A stretch of 14,271 nt of DNA from Collinsella aerofaciens (GTDB lineage: Bacteria; Actinomycetota; Coriobacteriia; Coriobacteriales; Coriobacteriaceae), in contig RKAY01000098.1 of assembly GCA_014846205.1 (NCBI GenBank), positions 1-14,271 on the forward strand. The letters run 5' to 3'. The position numbers were made by a program, and so were the translations under genes. The notes below the pieces were generated by a model that saw only the letters and a program-made list of their open reading frames with translations, was not told where the DNA came from and searched no databases. Shown in pieces: positions 12,813 to 14,271 of this stretch (within the stretch, counting starts at the first letter, position 1; every line of letters starts with the position of its first letter).

Positions 12813-13460
12813 CTAGGCGTTCCTCTTCCCGAGCTTAGCCTTAACCAGACCGACCACGGTCGGGATGATCGACACGGCGACGATGCCCACAATCAGCAGC
12901 TCAAAGTGCTCCTGCACAAAGGGGATACCGCCAAAGAAGTAGCCCAGCAGCGTAAAGAGCGTTGACCAGGTAATGCCACCCAGCACGTTAAAGATGACAA
13001 AGTTGCGCCAGTGCATGCCGCCCATACCGGCGATAAAAGGCACAAAGGTGCGGATAAACGGGAAGAAGCGACCCAGAAAAATAGCCAGGTGACCCCACTT
13101 GTCCAAGAAGTCCTCGGACTTTTTAATGCGCTCGGGCGTCATGGCCTTGACCTTGCCCGAAGCGATAATCTTTTTGCCAAAGAAATGACCGATCATAAAG
13201 TTGCACTGATCACCCAAGATGGCAGCCGCCCATGCGACGGCCAGCAGGGCAACGATGTTAAAGCCGCCGTTGTGGGCAAAGAAGCCCGAAGCAAACAGCA
13301 GCGAATCGCCCGGGAGAAACGGGAAGAACACCACGCCTGTCTCAATGAAGATAATGAGGAACACGCAGCCGTAGGCCATAAGCGGGCCGGCGGCGATCCA
13401 GCTGGCGATCGCAGTGCGCGGGTCTTTGAGCAACTCGGCGATAAAATTGATGAAACCCAT
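12813..13460 (-). CDS. DedA/SNARE-associated family membrane protein
   Basis: A 215-residue integral membrane protein of normal DedA length. Seen are the re-entrant family motif with Glu40 and FFPFLPGDSLLFASGFF (45-61), and the conserved GRFFPFIRTFVPFIAGMGGM (130-149) with the essential-type Arg130 and Arg136 region. Hydrophobic helices lie near 28-44, 68-83, 152-174 and 187-206. DedA proteins are linked to lipid-carrier flipping (undecaprenyl phosphate, phosphatidylethanolamine) and membrane homeostasis; which substrate applies here is not shown. AGAGG lies 9 bases before the ATG at 13460. The gene is alone on its strand, divergent from cysE, and convergent with the 11901 gene. Confidence 0.95.
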   Translation of the reverse strand: MGFINFIAELLKDPRTAIASWIAAGPLMAYGCVFLIIFIETGVVFFPFLPGDSLLFASGFFAHNGGFNIVALLAVAWAAAILGDQCNFMIGHFFGKKIIASGKVKAMTPERIKKSEDFLDKWGHLAIFLGRFFPFIRTFVPFIAGMGGMHWRNFVIFNVLGGITWSTLFTLLGYFFGGIPFVQEHFELLIVGIVAVSIIPTVVGLVKAKLGKRNA

Positions 13461-13506
13461 GAAGTAAAACCTCTCAGTTGTGGGCGCGGATACGTCCAAG
13501 TTGACC

Positions 13507-13512
13507 AGTATA
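13507..13512 (-). promoter_or_regulatory. Possible dedA -10 box
   Basis: On the minus strand TATACT lies 46 bases upstream of the dedA start. TTGCGC is seen 20 bases further upstream, a spacing too long for a good -35. The assignment rests mainly on the -10 match. Confidence 0.4.
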
Positions 13513-13636
13513 CGGTTGCGGCACCCCCTCGTGCGCAACCCCACAAAAGCATGACTCCATTACCAGCAAGTTTGCATAACTGACACCTGTTGCGCAATGC
13601 CGCCAAGATTGTTCTTCCTAATCCCTAGCGAATCGC

Positions 13637-13642
13637 TATACT
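13637..13642 (+). promoter_or_regulatory. Probable cysE -10 box
   Basis: TATACT in the context CGCTATACTTTATTG lies 41 bases upstream of the cysE GTG start, giving a leader of about 35 bases. No good -35 is seen at 16-18 bases. Confidence 0.45.
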
Positions 13643-13683
13643 TTATTGAATCGCATTGCCATGGCGCTAAGGGAGGGCGGCCG

Positions 13684-14271
13684 GTGAGCTTTATCAATAC
13701 CATTCGCGAGGACATCAAGACCGTCCAGGCGCAAGACCCCGCCGCGCAAAACGGTCTGGTCATCTTCCTTTCCTATCCTGGCCTGCACGCCAAGTGGAAC
13801 CACGTGCCCGAACACTGGCTCTGGGAGCACGGTCATCGCTCGCTCGCCCGTGTGCTCTCGCAAATCACCCGCCATATCACCGGCGTCGAGATTCACCCTG
13901 CCGCGCAGATTGGCAAGCACTTCTTTATCGACCACGCCATGGGCGTCGTCATCGGCGAAACCACCATCGTGGGCGACAACTGCGTGCTCTACCAGGGCGT
14001 CACGCTCGGCGGTACCGGCAACGAGACCGGCAAGCGCCACCCCACCCTGGGCAACAACGTCACCGTGGGCACGGGCGCCAAGGTGCTCGGCAACATTCGC
14101 ATCGGTAACAACGTCAAAATCGGCGGCAACTCGGTCGTCGTTAAGGACGTCCCCGACAACTGCACCGTCGTGGGCGTGCCAGGCCGCATCATCAAGCGCA
14201 ACGGCTGCCGCGTATTCGAGGAGAGCTTCGACGCCAAGCAGCAGCGCGAGTACATGCCCGATGACGCCGCC
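13684..14271 (+). CDS. cysE: Serine O-acetyltransferase (3' end outside window)
   Basis: The first 196 codons of a left-handed beta-helix acetyltransferase that transfers acetyl from acetyl-CoA to L-serine, the first step of cysteine synthesis. Seen are [15 protein letters not shown] (70-84) with the catalytic Asp-His pair, MGVVIGET (86-93), [10 protein letters not shown] (103-112), GKRHPTLG with His119, hexapeptide repeats ([18 protein letters not shown]) and GVPGRIIK (164-171). The short N-terminal helical domain is the compact EpsC-like form rather than the longer E. coli one. The GTG start is preceded by AAGGGAGG at about 8 bases. An overlapping mini-frame from ATG 13660 ends with TGA at the GTG and is probably chance. 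The remaining C-terminus should be short. No cysK is in view. Confidence 0.95.
   Translation, partial: MSFINTIREDIKTVQAQDPAAQNGLVIFLSYPGLHAKWNHVPEHWLWEHGHRSLARVLSQITRHITGVEIHPAAQIGKHFFIDHAMGVVIGETTIVGDNCVLYQGVTLGGTGNETGKRHPTLGNNVTVGTGAKVLGNIRIGNNVKIGGNSVVVKDVPDNCTVVGVPGRIIKRNGCRVFEESFDAKQQREYMPDDAA

Noticed and set aside
12813..13544. Longer dedA start at 13544
   Set aside because: The extra 28 residues look untranslated, and the ATG at 13460 has a ribosome site and begins the usual family N-terminus.
13660..13686. Eight-codon frame from ATG 13660 ending at the cysE GTG
   Set aside because: It is very short and contains the cysE ribosome site; chance is the simplest explanation.

Overview
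The window looks like chromosome from a high-G+C Gram-positive gut actinobacterium, most likely a Collinsella-type member of the Coriobacteriia. This assignment is inferred from G+C content, the mix of TTG/GTG/ATG starts and the look of the proteins; no database was searched. Genes are short, single or paired transcription units on both strands. I see no transposase, integrase, phage gene, rRNA or CRISPR array.

Left part (1-5130). Two adjoining minus-strand genes encode a heterodimeric ABC exporter: the first is complete, with a degenerate ATP site, and the second runs off the left edge. Upstream of them on the same strand lie the SRP RNA gene with a good promoter and a one-polypeptide fusion of tRNA adenosine deaminase (TadA) to glycerate kinase. 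A divergent tRNA-Ser(UGA) follows, then a TetR-type regulator facing it. The order tRNA-Ser, tadA, SRP RNA recalls the arrangement known in Bacillus subtilis.

Middle (5130-7600). A lemA gene has a dyad over its -10 box that may be the operator of the divergent TetR gene. A repeat-rich gap follows, with a terminator, a 15-bp tandem repeat, a small hairpin and a 125-bp element bounded by 29-bp perfect inverted repeats around the ilvE terminator. The branched-chain aminotransferase gene ilvE has a leader that may hold a leaderless 49-codon ORF overlapping its start codon.

Right-centre (7600-12720) is the most interesting part. It holds an HTH regulator, a membrane Ser/Thr kinase with an extracytoplasmic beta-rich domain, a two-gene operon (zinc-ribbon protein, then SPFH-SHOCT protein) and a divergent membrane-anchored protein with an acidic linker. 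A 17-bp near-palindrome of the form TTCAGTTG-N-CARCTGAW occurs once before the kinase gene and twice in the divergent promoter between the zinc-ribbon and membrane-protein genes. It is not seen elsewhere in the window. This suggests one co-regulated, membrane-associated signalling module whose function I cannot name.

Right end (12720-14271). A DedA-family membrane protein gene on the minus strand is divergent from a serine O-acetyltransferase gene (cysE), which is cut by the window edge.
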